A DNA stretch of 64,000 nucleotides. It comes from Cordylochernes scorpioides. Taxonomy: Eukaryota > Arthropoda > Arachnida > Pseudoscorpiones > Chernetidae. This document shows positions 22,201 through 32,949 of this stretch, piece by piece. Under the pieces are notes generated by a model. The model was not told the origin of the DNA. It was given only the letters and a program-made list of their open reading frames with translations, and did no database searches. Within the stretch, counting starts at the first letter, position 1. Each line of letters starts with the position of its first letter. Position numbers and translations under genes: made by a program. The stretch is taken from positions 138,075,255 through 138,139,254 of the forward strand of contig CP092864.1 in NCBI GenBank assembly GCA_030710605.1, read 5' to 3'.

Positions 22201-22855
22201 ATATATTGCCACGTGGAAAATTAGGGAAGACCAACTTCGGGATGAGACAACAATTTATTTCAGGCAAGAACAAACTATGAATGGTAAACAAAAGATAAGC
22301 CACGAGGGAAATTTACAGAGTAGCAAAATATAAACATAAAAATGACCACTCTGTAAATAAAAATAATAAAATTAATAAATACTTTGTTACAATATTAAAA
22401 GGACAAAGGAAAAGCCAACAGGTCAGCAGACCACGCTACGCGCTAATGACCGCCGGGGGAAGCCGCGGGCGGAAGGCGGCTAAGATTGATTATTGTTCCC
22501 CAGTACGTCATCCGGCCGTCCCGAAGTGGATCTCTATTATTCCACAAGTTATGAAATCGGTCAAATTTTACAAAAAAAAAAAAGGATAGATGCCTCTTTT
22601 GATACATAAATACAATCCTTTAACAACTTTATATTGCATTCTGGCCTAAAATGCAGTCAGCCACTTTACCTGTTTAAACATCCTTTTGGAAAATTCGATC
22701 GATTTCACTCTTGTAGGGTTAATTCAGAGCCTACCCTGTACTGAATGAAGGCTATAGCCTGAAACAATGATACTTTTGGAATTATCTCGAATTTGCCATA
22801 GCAGGTGTTGTAATTTATTCTTTAAGTTGAAAATAACAGGCCTTTATGGATAATA
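22201..22855. other. Unassigned, end of the duplicated region
   Basis: 22201-22600 contains ATTGCCACGTGGAAAATTAG, a GC-rich patch (CGCCGGGGGAAGCCGCGGGC) and no convincing frame. It is present in both arms up to 22606 and could be part of an LTR, but no partner repeat is in the window. 22607-22855 is found only here because the other contig ends. Confidence 0.5.
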
Positions 22856-22919
22856 TAATGATTTTTCAGGATGCCTGAATGACCAGTTTGTTGGTCGTTG
22901 AGGTACAACTTGTACGAGT

Positions 22920-22961
22920 ACCACGCTGAAGAAGGCCAACAGCCCGAAACACGTACGTGGT
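22920..22961 (+). ncRNA. Hammerhead ribozyme motif, copy e
   Basis: Stem I ACCACG/CGTGGT is perfect, core CTGAAGA fits CTGANGA, stem II is AGGC/GCCC with loop CAACA (outermost pair A.C mismatched), then GAAA, then ACACGT as stem III, which is not fully palindromic, with A at the cleavage site. The carrier repeat spans about 22855-23150 and ends with the AAGCCATCAGCAACTTTC arm. Confidence 0.72.
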
Positions 22962-23262
22962 ACGCGTACGCTTTTCTTAATTATTCAAAAATGGGTATTT
23001 GGCCAATTCTGGAATAATTAAAAATCAACGAATAGTTGATATTTATTCCGACAGATGGGCAAGCAAGCCATCAGCAACTTTCAGATTCACGATAAAGAGA
23101 TGCCTTTTTCTTAATTATACCACCTTATCCCAGTACAATTTCACATTTGTACTATTTTTTCATACACTCTAGGGATACGTTTTTTTTAATTTTAAGAAAC
23201 TTATTACTAAAGACCTGGTGTTTTTAACTTAATATTGACACAAGAGATTATTTTATTAAATA

Positions 23263-24054
23263 CTAGCCGAATTACCCGATTAAATATTTTTATTCAAATA
23301 CTATTTGTTACAATTATAAATTGGCGCCGTGGATGTCACTCTTGTGAAACGTCCCGCTCCAAACTTGTGTGTGTTTTAAAATATAAAATAAAAATGTAAA
23401 TTTTCAACAACGATATTTGAAAATTATATTATTTTGATTTTTAAATAATATTCGATATAATTATAAATTAGCGCCGTGGATGTCACTCTTGTGAAACGTC
23501 TTGCTCCAAACTTTGTATTTAAGAAGCGATATTTTTATAGAGAGATGATCTGGCTTTGTGTCTTCTGCTCGAATGAATGTTTTTCTGTTAGAATTTTGTT
23601 CCTGCATATTAAAAATTAACTGGCTTTACACGTGGTCTCTGCTTTTTGGAATTTTTCCCAATATAATTTTTTAACTGATAATCAAACATGATGCAGTAAT
23701 ATTGTCATGATGCTTTTCGGACTAAAAAACAACTATTTTTGCCCAGAACCTGTCAATTTAAATTTTTCTTGGCCAAAAATCCGATAAATATCTCTTCCAG
23801 ATTTTTCTCTATGTCCTGTTAAAACACGTTTCACATGTCCATTAGGTCAACTGATATTACCATCCAACTTCACCGCTAGAGGCGCTGCTTGCGAACGAAA
23901 GGGAAAATTTGCAAATAACTCGAAGAATATTTTCACTATAAGTATTTCCAGATTCTACTCAGATTCTACTTCAGTCAGATTAGTTACGTATTGTGGACGT
24001 GTATAGCCGACAAACATACATATATACATACACTGACTTTTATATATAATGGGA
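23263..24054 (-). mobile_element. Non-autonomous Helitron-like element
   Basis: Read on the minus strand it begins TCCCATTATATATAAAAG (24054) and ends GGGTAATTCGGCTAG (23263), followed by T. Its last 70 bp (GGCGCCAATTTATAATTG..) match the 3' part of 10498-10895. A block around GGCGCCGTGGATGTCACTCT is duplicated inside the element (23330 and 23470). No helicase or Rep domain is present. Confidence 0.65.
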
Positions 24055-24090
24055 TGAAAATTGTTATAACGTGATTTATTTGTGTTTCAG

Positions 24091-24132
24091 GTAGATGAAT
24101 TCTTCGCAGAATATAACCCTAATACTCGATGA
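24091..24132 (+). CDS. Possible terminal exon of the GPCR gene
   Basis: A strong acceptor (TTATTTGTGTTTCAG) at 24090 is followed by 13 codons VDEFFAEYNPNTR and a TGA, read in phase 0. AT-rich sequence with several AATAAA-type signals follows. Orientation and position suit the last coding exon of the receptor on this contig. Exon 5 ends in phase 2, so direct joining would give a stop at once (AG+G, TAG). At least one undetected intermediate exon would be needed for this frame. Only a transcript could settle it. Confidence 0.4.
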   Translation, partial: VDEFFAEYNPNTR

Positions 24133-25080
24133 CTCATGAAAACAGCATCTTCTGCAAACCACCATCCCTTCCACCCAAATGAACTTTCAAATTTTTATAG
24201 TTAAAACAATAATTTCATGCTTTTTTTTAGCTCTATTTGCTTACATTTATAAGCATATATTTTTTCTCGTATTAAAATAGAATATTATTTTATACAATTA
24301 ATTTATCTTTGAAATTTCGCACAAAAGAAACAATAATTTTCCCCTTTTATCAAAACCAAATGACAAATTTGGCTTTCATTTATATGCCTAAACGAACAAA
24401 TATTAAACATTTTAGACACGAAAATATGATTGAACTTAAATTAATATTTTAAGGATAGTTATCTATTTATAAAAATCGATTAATTATATAATGTTTTTAA
24501 AATGTATATTAATTTTTTCTAGTTTATTTTTTAATAATTGTAATGTTTATATACGAATTTTTTAGACTCCTTTTTTACAATTTTTAGAAATTTTGAATAA
24601 TATTTTTTTTTGTATTATTTTTTTTTGTATATAATTAAATAATAAAAAATAATTCTCTTGATATTATAGATACCAAACACAATATAAAGCTATTATATAA
24701 TCATATACGTTATTTTATCATAATGTTTTTTTTTATATATATAAAAGAGGTCAGTTATTTTAATAATTCAGACGAATATTCAAATATAAACATCTCCAAA
24801 GCCAATAATTGAAAAAAAAACGTTCTTTTTCATAAACATTCATTATGAAAGCAAACAATACTTGTAAATAGGTTAACCATGCTTTTAAATTTTACTCTAA
24901 GGTCATATTTTTCCCATGTACATACCGTTTTTAAAAATAAACGCTTCATCTTGTGTAAGTTTCTTTTGCCAAATATTTATAGATAAAATTCGGATCGAAA
25001 AGGGAATATTTAGTTAGCATATTTACCATAAACTCTATCACTTTTTTAATATTACCTTAAAACATTTCCCCTTTATTTTT
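24133..25080. other. AT-rich tail, possible 3' UTR
   Basis: Very AT-rich sequence with several potential polyadenylation signals (for example AATAAA near 24650 and 24935) and no open frame worth noting. It runs into the central N gap. Confidence 0.4.
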
Positions 25081-25180
25081 NNNNNNNNNNNNNNNNNNNN
25101 NNNNNNNNNNNNNNNNNNNNNNNNNNNNNNNNNNNNNNNNNNNNNNNNNNNNNNNNNNNNNNNNNNNNNNNNNNNNNNNN
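25081..25180. other. Assembly gap, 100 N, at the symmetry centre
   Basis: Exactly 100 N. The inverted copy starts at the first base after it (25181 pairs with about 22606). The 2.5 kb on its left has no partner. Confidence 0.99.
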
Positions 25181-25704
25181 ACCAAAAGAGGCATATTTCC
25201 TTTTTTTTTTTAATTTGTAAAATTTGACCGATTTCATAACTTGTGGAATAATAGAGATCCACTTCAGGACGGCCGGATGACGTACTGGGGAACAGTAATC
25301 AATCTTAGCCGCCTTCTGCCCGCGGCTTCCCCCGGCGGTCATTACCGCCTAGCGTGGTCTGCTGACCTGTTGTCTTTTCCTTTGTCCTTTTAATATTGTG
25401 ACAAATTATTTATTATTTTTATTAACAGAGTGGTCATCTTTATGTTTATATTTTGCTACTCTGTAAATTTCCCTCGTGGCTTATCTTTTGTTTACCATTC
25501 CTAGTTTGTTCTTGCCTGAAATAAATTGTTGTCTCATCCCGAAGTTGGTCTTCCCTAATTTTCCACGTGGCAATATGTTTAAACAAAGTTAGTTTAAAGA
25601 ATATTTTCTACCCTCTTTCATTTCTGCTATTTAGTAGTCTGTATAAAATCCTTGCAACAGCCTACAACTAAACATCACTGCGAAGTTTTTATACCGAACT
25701 TTTC

Positions 25705-26000
25705 ATGGATGCCATTTTGCGGGCCTTTCTTCTGAGAAAAAGGGCCGAGCGAATCGTGATCGGAAATGTGCTCTTCTTCGTGGAGGACGCCGACCTCGTT
25801 GCTGCGGCCCTATGGGCAGGTCACATCCATCATACAGAAGATGATGCAGCTTGAAGACTCCTGCTGGGCTGATGCTCGACAGGAGGCCTTCATTACTCTG
25901 AGAGACGGAATAAAGCTCTCAGATCCCTGCAGGGCTGGATGTCAAATCCAAGGTAGTAGTCACCCACGTCTACGTGACATACGGCATCAAGTGCTCCCTA
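25705..26000 (+). pseudogene. Gag/ORF1-like fragment, right-arm copy
   Basis: Counterpart of 21815-22074: MDAILRAFLLRKRAERIVIG, then the same frameshift before LRPYGQVTSIIQKMM, then a second divergence after LRDGIKLS. A last phrase TYGIKCSLFYKH follows in another frame; it may be the start of a decayed zinc-knuckle region. Not functional. Confidence 0.45.
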
Positions 26001-26734
26001 TTCTACAAGCATTTTCAGGGCATCTACAGGGCAGTACATAATTGTTTAACTTTTAAAAGAATCATACGCGTCTATAATAGTTTATAATTACCATAACAGA
26101 TGGCGCGCTAATGTATCATATTATAATTGTAAGCGTGCTTGAGCTACATACTTTCCTAATATCCAAGATTTTTCTTAGCACTCTTCTTGACAAGGATGGA
26201 ATGGTCTTCTGACCCAACATATATACAGTTATCACTTATTTTGACAAAGGGGGGGTTGGTATTAAGATACAAAACATATAGCGAAAAACAGAAGTCTTTA
26301 TTTAACCACTATCATAACAAAATATCAAATCCATAGAGTATTTGAACCTATCCTAATCATACCCTAGCAAATAGAGAATTTCACCAGGCTGAGACAGTCA
26401 CAGACGATATAAACTAACAGAGAAGAATATAGCCATAGACTATGGAAACTGGCCAAACACATCCATAGACATAAGACAGAACCAGCCACCACCTATGAGA
26501 CATGTGCAATACTTGAGAATTCCCATGGATCCAAGCGGTGCAGCAGACCAATTGTTAATCAGGAGGTGATAAGGGCAGGCAGACGACGGGTAATTAATAA
26601 GGCGCCAATTGACCATGTTCAATCAGCTGGTGATGGATTGGGTCAATTAGTGGCTCCATCTGGTGGCCAAACTTTAAATTACATACTCCATGTGATGATT
26701 GAATCCTTCCCAAACTTCTCATATTCACATATAC

Positions 26735-27020
26735 AGTAAAACCTCCCTTTATCAGACACCTCTCTAGCGGACACCTCTCTACAAAGGACAGTTTTTTTTT
26801 TTTTTGCAAAATTACCGTTTTTACAATTTAACAACTCTCCGGTAAGATGACACTTCTACCTAAAGGACACTTTGGCTCTGCAATTAGGTGTCCTTTACAG
26901 GGAGGTTCTACTGTATTTATCAACTCTCCGGTAAGAGGACACCTCTCCCTAAAGGACACTTTGGCTCTGAAATTAGGTGTTGTCCTTTACAGGGAGGTTG
27001 TAGTTCTACTGTACATGTAT
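26735..27020. mobile_element. Pogo/Tigger-like MITE with internal duplication
   Basis: Begins ACAGTAAAACCTCCC and ends GGGAGGTTGTAGTTCTACTGT. The block AACTCTCCGGTAAGA..TAAAGGACACTTTGGCTCTG is present twice (26830 and 26925), unlike the left-arm copy at 20859-21046, which has it once. Noncoding. The segment 26130-26735 between the fragments has no recognised gene. Confidence 0.65.
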
Positions 27021-27061
27021 TTTCCATATTTTCTTATATTTTTTCTCTGCATTTAGAATAT

Positions 27062-27800
27062 ACGAGGGTAAAGTGGAAAGTTCTCGGATTGATAATTAAA
27101 GACTGATTTTCAGTTTAAAAGAAAAAAATACTACATAATCTCCTTTAACTTCAACACACTTGGTCAAGCGTTTCTCCAATATCAGTCTTCCTTCCCGGAA
27201 ATGATCGTCTGGAAGGCTGTTAAAATATTCATCTACAGTTCTCTCAACTTCTTCATTGGACGCGGGGCGCTTTCCAGAATCAAATTGCTTCATGTTTGCG
27301 AAGAGATGAAAGTCTGAGTGTGCCAAATCACGAGAATAGGGGGAATGGCCGAGAAAATCGTAACTCAAATCTTGCAGTTTTGCTATTGCCAATACACCTT
27401 TTGAGCAGGAATATTGTCCTGGTGAAAGATGCTTCTTCTTTAAGCCAGGCCTCTTCCTGCGAATTTTGACATCCAGCTGGTCAAGAAGGTTACAGTAATA
27501 TTCACCTGTAATAGTTTTGTCAAATTCAAGGTAATTAATTAACAGGATCCTTTGACATCCCAAAACACACTAGCCAGGTCCTTTCTGGCAGATGGGATCG
27601 ACTTCGCTTTCTTTGGCGCTGAACCAACGGCTTCCACTCACTGCTTCGACTGCTGTTAGGTTTCTGGCGTATAATGGTGGACCCATGTCTCATCCATGGT
27701 GACAAATCACCGCATAAAATCAGTCGGATCCCTCTTGAATTAGTCCAAACATTGCTGCGAATGCCATTTGCATATTTGATTTTGATTGAAAAATAATTTT
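27062..27800 (-). pseudogene. Mariner transposase pseudogene, right-arm copy
   Basis: Minus-strand frames give LLINYLE..TITGEYYCNLLDQLD, GHSPYSRDLAHSDFHLF, KRPASNEEVERTVDEY and TKCVEVKGDYV, the mariner C-terminal half, with stops and shifts. Unlike the left arm it retains the 3' terminal repeat (TACGAGGGTAAAGTGGAAAG at 27060). It lacks the second truncated copy. In SPDLA the Pro is Arg here; the catalytic third Asp remains. The N-terminal half is absent. Confidence 0.88.
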
Positions 27801-27912
27801 CAAATAAAATATTTTTTTCACACATGAACGCAAAACTTGCCCTTAAATACCCACTTCTTGATTTCTCAAGAAACCCCAAGGAACAAATTTTGGTCATAGA
27901 GGTACAGTCTGT

Positions 27913-27954
27913 ACCACGCTGATGAGGGCCAACAGCCCGAAACATGTATGTGGT
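27913..27954 (+). ncRNA. Hammerhead ribozyme motif, copy f (best consensus)
   Basis: Stem I ACCACG/TGTGGT, core CTGATGA exactly as in the consensus, stem II GGGC, loop CAACA, GCCC, then GAAA, the self-complementary ACATGT as stem III, and A before the predicted cleavage. It differs from its mirror copy d only by T for C at the variable core position, which is tolerated. Stem III is too short to be stable alone, so a dimer is expected. The carrier repeat is about 27828-28070. Confidence 0.87.
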
Positions 27955-28268
27955 TGGCTTTTCTTGATTTATCCAAGTGAGATCAAGGTTAAGTTGATTT
28001 GCTCATATGATGAAATGCTCTTATTAGAGGTCAGGATATTCCTATATTTGTTATTTTTAATAGCAACACCTAACATTTTCTATTTTTTCTCAATTTTTAT
28101 TTGAATCATACCAAAATAGAATCTAAAAAAAGAATAACAGCACAGAGCACAGCAATATATACATATTAAAAATAAAAAGGCATATCTTGACCAGAAGTGC
28201 ATGTGCTTTTCAGATGGCAGAGCGCCATTTAGTGGAACAGAAATCAACTAAAAATCAAGAAAAGTCAT

Positions 28269-28308
28269 CCACGAACGCGTTTCGGGCTGTTGGCCCTCGT
28301 CAACATGG
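28269..28308 (-). ncRNA. Hammerhead ribozyme motif, copy g
   Basis: Mirror of copy c: stem I CCATG/CGTGG, core TTGACGA, stem II GGGC/GCCC with loop CAACA, GAAA, palindrome ACGCGT, T at the cleavage site. The carrier repeat is about 28150-28410. Confidence 0.75.
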
Positions 28309-29333
28309 TGCAGACTGTACTTCTACGACCAATTTGGTTCGAGAGGCTTCCTGAGAAATCAAGAAATGGGTATTTAAGGCCAAACTTGCGTAAATACGCT
28401 TAACACGTTAAAAAATAATAGAAAAATATATATATGTGCTAATCAACACTGTCCTTCCGGGTTAAACCACGAGATACCGAATATATATATAGAGAGAGAG
28501 CAGTGTTGTCGGGTTCGCCAGATCACATTTGTGGCTCGTATCTAATTAACTCTGTGGTACACACACTTCTTAATTAGTTTATCAACTTGCTAAGTTAATT
28601 AACGTTGGTTAGGTTTGTTTATTAATGCGCCGTGGTTACGTTACGGACTCGCCAAAACTGATTGAGGGGACACCTTACGTATTATTTCTATCCAGGGCGC
28701 TAACGTGTAAATAGGGTATGTGTGTATACTATGTTATGTTTAATATGTAATATCTTTCATTTAGATATATGTTTCTGAATTATAAATTCATATAATCATC
28801 CCTATAAAGTAAATATTATCTTAGAAGCATCCATTAACATATGCAATATATATATGAAAAATAATTTTAAAAAAATAGCAAAGGTTAGTAGTTTGTTATT
28901 TAAATCCAAAATGGTATATCCTGACCACGTTCACATGAACATTTTGATGGCAGAGCGCCATCAAGCCATCGCCAAGTATATATATATATGAAAAAACAAT
29001 AGAAAAAAATAAAAGATAAGTGGGTCAGGTGTTGATATTAAAAATAAAGAAGGCATCTCCTGACCACGAGCACATGTGCTTTTTAGATGGCAGAGAGCCA
29101 TCTAGTGGAGCAAAAATAAACTAAACGTTTATTTAGCTTGCTCCGTGATATTTGGCCAACCCAATTTCTTGATAAATCAAGAAAAGCCATCCACTTATTT
29201 TTTATTTTTTTCTATTGTTTTTTCATGTGTTAAGCGTCTTTACGCAAATTTGGCCTTAAATACCCATTTCTTGATTTTTCGGGAAGCCATTGGGACCAAA
29301 AAAATATTTTTGGTCGCAGTGGTTACAGCCTTC

Positions 29334-29375
29334 TCCACGCTAACGAGCGCCAACAGCGCGAAACGCGTTCGTGGA
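29334..29375 (+). ncRNA. Hammerhead ribozyme motif, copy h (stem II covariant)
   Basis: Mirror of copy b: stem I TCCACG/CGTGGA, core CTAACGA, stem II GCGC/GCGC with loop CAACA, GAAA, ACGCGT, T. The carrier is the long-TIR repeat 29035-29528. The paired change in stem II is the clearest covariation in the set. Confidence 0.75.
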
Positions 29376-29524
29376 TGGCTTTTCTTGATTTATCAAGAAA
29401 TTGGGTTGGCCAAATATCACGGAGCAAGCTAAATAAACGTTTAGTTTATTTTTGCTCCACTAGATGGCGCTCTGCCATCTAAAAAGCACATGTGCTCGTG
29501 GTCAGGAGATGCCTTCTTTATTTT

Positions 29525-30350
29525 TAATATATATATATATGGTAATTTAAACCAACAACCATATTGTATATAACTTATAACAAGATTTTCATGTTGTATA
29601 ATAGAAACACATCTGTAAATGATTATACGCATAATTGACATGTGTCATTACATCACCATATGTAATGTACTTTGTACAAACTGATAATAAATAAATAAAA
29701 CTCTGTAATAGATTAAGAGTTGAGCTAAAGAGATAGAAGTCAAAAACGTCTAAATTCGAGATAGATGGAAGTCACAAAACAACATCTAAAGATAGATTGG
29801 AAACTTTCAGGACGGCGCCAGTAGAATTTCACCAAACGATCCACGCCCCTGTCGCATCTGTTGAAATGCAACACTCCCTTTCTCGGAAAATATATAAAAG
29901 GCCCCCGTTTTTAGCCAAAAATACAGTCACTTGACAGTCAGTTCACCATCTGTGTGAGCCCTCGTCGGTTGTACCCCAGGTACGCCTCATCGACCATGTA
30001 GCCCAGTAAGAACTCTTCTATTTCCATCTTTCGCTCCTAGCTCAACTTTTATCTGTTCACGGACTTTCTTAGTGCAACTGTGTCTTCGTTTTTTGTGTGG
30101 ACATTCCCAAGCTTTCCACTCTGCCTCGACCACGACTGCCTGTACTCTGCGAGAACTTTTAAAGGTCTTCCAAGGTGCAGAGAGGTACTGGAAAACTCCC
30201 CATCCTGACTGTTCCTCTCGGTCAACACAGTATAGTGAGAGTTGACAGGGACTCACGCCTCAGTTTAAGTCGACTGGATACCTCATCACAGATTTAGTCG
30301 ACAGGACTCTACAAGAGGCTACCAGAACACTTTTTTTTTTCTTTCGTTTT
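29525..30350. repeat. Interspersed repeat B, right-arm copy
   Basis: Reverse complement of 17395-18200. The minus-strand open frame 29987-30256 again encodes CVDREEQSGWGVFQYLSAPW.. without further identity. Confidence 0.45.
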
Positions 30351-30357
30351 TTCATGT

Positions 30358-30912
30358 ATATACAGGGTGATCCAAAAGTCTTACACATTTTAAAAAAATA
30401 ATAGCTCCACGAATATTTGCGCTAGAGCAATGCGGTAAGCACCATTGTGTTCAGGATACATTGGGATTTTTAGGGCTAATAATGAAAAATTCGAAATTGA
30501 TTTTAGTTACAATTTTATTCGCTAGATGGCGCTCTACCAGAAACAGAGATTCAGCGGCCAAATATTTTGATGAATTGAAAAATATAACTTCTCGACACGT
30601 AAATTTCCTTTTTTAATACCAGAAAAGAACCCTGATAATATCGAATGATAAATTAATAAAACACCACTTCGCCAAAAGTAGAAGAATTGGATGACGATTT
30701 TTAAAATGCAATTTTAATTCATTTGAAAAATATTTATCTATCTCTGATCATTTATTTTACTCTGGAATGCCGTCCCTACAGGATAAAGCACTCTTGGTAA
30801 TTTTTTTTTTAATATCCTGAACACAATGGTGTTTACCGCATTGCTCTAGCGCAAATATTCGCGGATTTATTATTTTTAAAGTTGTGAAAGACCTTTGGAT
30901 CACCCTATATAT
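30358..30912. mobile_element. Mariner-type MITE, right-arm copy
   Basis: Starts ATACAGGGTGATCCAAAAG and ends GGATCACCCTATATATA; same arms and centre as 16832-17383. Confidence 0.78.
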
Positions 30913-31511
30913 ATATATCTTATAATATAAAAAAAGATGATTTTCTGTTTCAATTTTGATCATGTTGAGGATTATGGTAATGGTGGTGCAGTCGTGGCTA
31001 GAATCTTGAAAATAATAAAAATACTGAAGATTAGAAATTGCTTTAATTGAGCTGAGTAATATATATGAATAACATAATTTTGTACAAGTACTGCCTGGCT
31101 TAAGGCGTAAGAATAAATAAAACAAAATATTATTTACATAATTACAAAGTTTTGGGTCGACCAGCGGGGAAGAACAACAACAATGATTATTTATAGAGAA
31201 GGCGTGACCTCTGGCGGTCGATTAAAACAGAGTATTTATATCTATGAAATTATAACTTTAAATAAAATAACATTTTAACATATAACATTTTTAAATAAAA
31301 TATTTCAATATAACATATATATATATATATATATATGGTAATTTAAACCAACAACCCCATACTGTCTATATAACTTGTAATAAGATTGCCATGTTGTATA
31401 TAGAAACACATCTATAAATAATTATGCGCATGATTAATCTGTGTCATTGCATCACCTATGTAATGTTATTTGTACAAAGTGGATAAATAAATATATTAAA
31501 AAGTAAATATA

Positions 31512-32393
31512 TGTCATAATTTGTATATAATTAAATGCAACCCCGACCCACTATGTATGTACCATGTATGATTTTCAAAGACTTAATAAAGAACAAGGTA
31601 ACTGGAGGGAAGCAAGTAGCATTAAGATATAGGAAGTAGACCTAAGGCTGGCACGACTATTCTGGGCACCCCTGTGTCAATATTGCAGGGGCAGAGACCG
31701 GACGTCTCTAGTGACCAGAAGTTATAAATGTTAAAGCTAACACCCAATATTTCCGGCAAAGACAGGACGTATCCAATATCCACAGAAGTTATATTAGTAT
31801 AGAGACACCCCATACTTCCGACCCAAGATAGGACGTATTTGATAACACGGAAGTAAATAAAGTCAAAATAGCACTCGACACTTCCTATCAAGCAGACCAC
31901 AGCTTTCATCAAGGAAAGCCGCGGGCCAATCAAAAGATAGCATCTAAATAGGTCAACCAATAGGGAAAAAGCATGTGATCATCTCTCGACCAATCATAGA
32001 GAAACGGAGTCTTGGTGTTAAATCGAAAGGCAAGGATGGTCAGTTAGGTTTTCGCTCTCATAGGAACAACACCTGCAGTAGCGACTTGGCTCCCACCGAG
32101 TTCGGATCAGCCTTCGACTTGCTCCCACCAAGGTAACATCTGTTCTAGAGATCTCTCTCTCAGCTCAGCTCATAGCTATGTCAATCACCGCCATGTGATC
32201 AGATAAGGAACAATCAAACCCGCTCCTTCTCAAACCTTCTTCCCTCCAATCCAGTTGCCTTTTATTTTCAAAACAATCACGTGTCCTGATTATTCCTAAC
32301 TGTATGCTGCAACTTCCACTCAAACGACTGCGTTTCAATCAATCCTCACCATTCAAATCAAACAACAAGAAACCCCGCAACGATATTGCCACA
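31512..32393 (+). repeat. 5' LTR of the nested element
   Basis: 882 bp, TGTCATAATTTG..GATATTGCCACA. Contains a CTTAATAAAG polyadenylation-type signal and several CCAAT boxes (around 31925, 31967 and 31990). Same length as the 3' LTR. Confidence 0.92.
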
Positions 32394-32471
32394 GAACGGT
32401 TAAGTCGACAGGATAAAGATTATGGAACTTAATCAGGATAAAGATTATAGAGCTTAATCAGGATAAAGATT

Positions 32472-32948
32472 ATGGAAATTAGCCCAGGCACCAGCAAAAC
32501 AAAAGGCAATGACAAACCAAGAAAGAACAAACTGGCAACGAGCGGAAAGAAACTGACAACGAACGAAGCGACAAGACACACCCTGGCGACGGTAATTTTA
32601 GAACTGACCGCCGCGCTACAAGGGCCAAGATCCACGCAACTGGAAGCGGTCTTCCGGAGCGCCACCCTCGGGACAGCCGCCGCCCGCACCGCCGGTACGT
32701 GTCCGAACAACCTGACGTCCACCGAGGAGTCGCCATCCGCCATGCCGTACCCGTGCACCCGGAAGCAAGCCACGCGACACGGGCCCAGTGTACCGACAAC
32801 GCGGTCCACTCGAATGGAAGCAGTACAAATGACTAAATTTCCCTTTCAATTGCGAGGACAGTGCAAAAGGTCCCGACCCGGTCCAACAGATATTCCAAGC
32901 CTGCCACCCCAAGCCGAAGACGCCACAGTGGAGACTTTTCGAGACTAA
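32472..32948 (+). CDS. Short ORF of the nested LTR element, gag position
   Basis: 158 codons, basic and Thr/Ala/Pro-rich (SGKKLTTNEATRH, later FPFQLRGQCKRSRPG). It lies where gag would be but shows neither a capsid pattern nor a zinc knuckle. It overlaps the upstream open part of the next frame, which is in the +1 register. It could be a gag remnant or chance; I do not recognise it. Confidence 0.35.
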   Translation: MEISPGTSKTKGNDKPRKNKLATSGKKLTTNEATRHTLATVILELTAALQGPRSTQLEAVFRSATLGTAAARTAGTCPNNLTSTEESPSAMPYPCTRKQATRHGPSVPTTRSTRMEAVQMTKFPFQLRGQCKRSRPGPTDIPSLPPQAEDATVETFRD

Positions 32949-32949
32949 G

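Larger units (their letters stand above)
4630..22606. repeat. Left arm of an 18 kb inverted duplication
   Basis: Every landmark here reappears in reverse order and orientation between 25181 and 54574: exon 3, exon 4, the 81 bp, 76 bp and 70 bp minisatellites, the 116 bp foldback, the solo LTR, exon 5, the mariner, and the ribozyme repeats. The match begins at the base after the 4530-4629 gap. It fades at 22606, where the other arm runs into the 25081-25180 gap. Exon translations differ by only two residues. Spacer differences are mainly repeat copy number and a few insertions. Confidence 0.93.
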
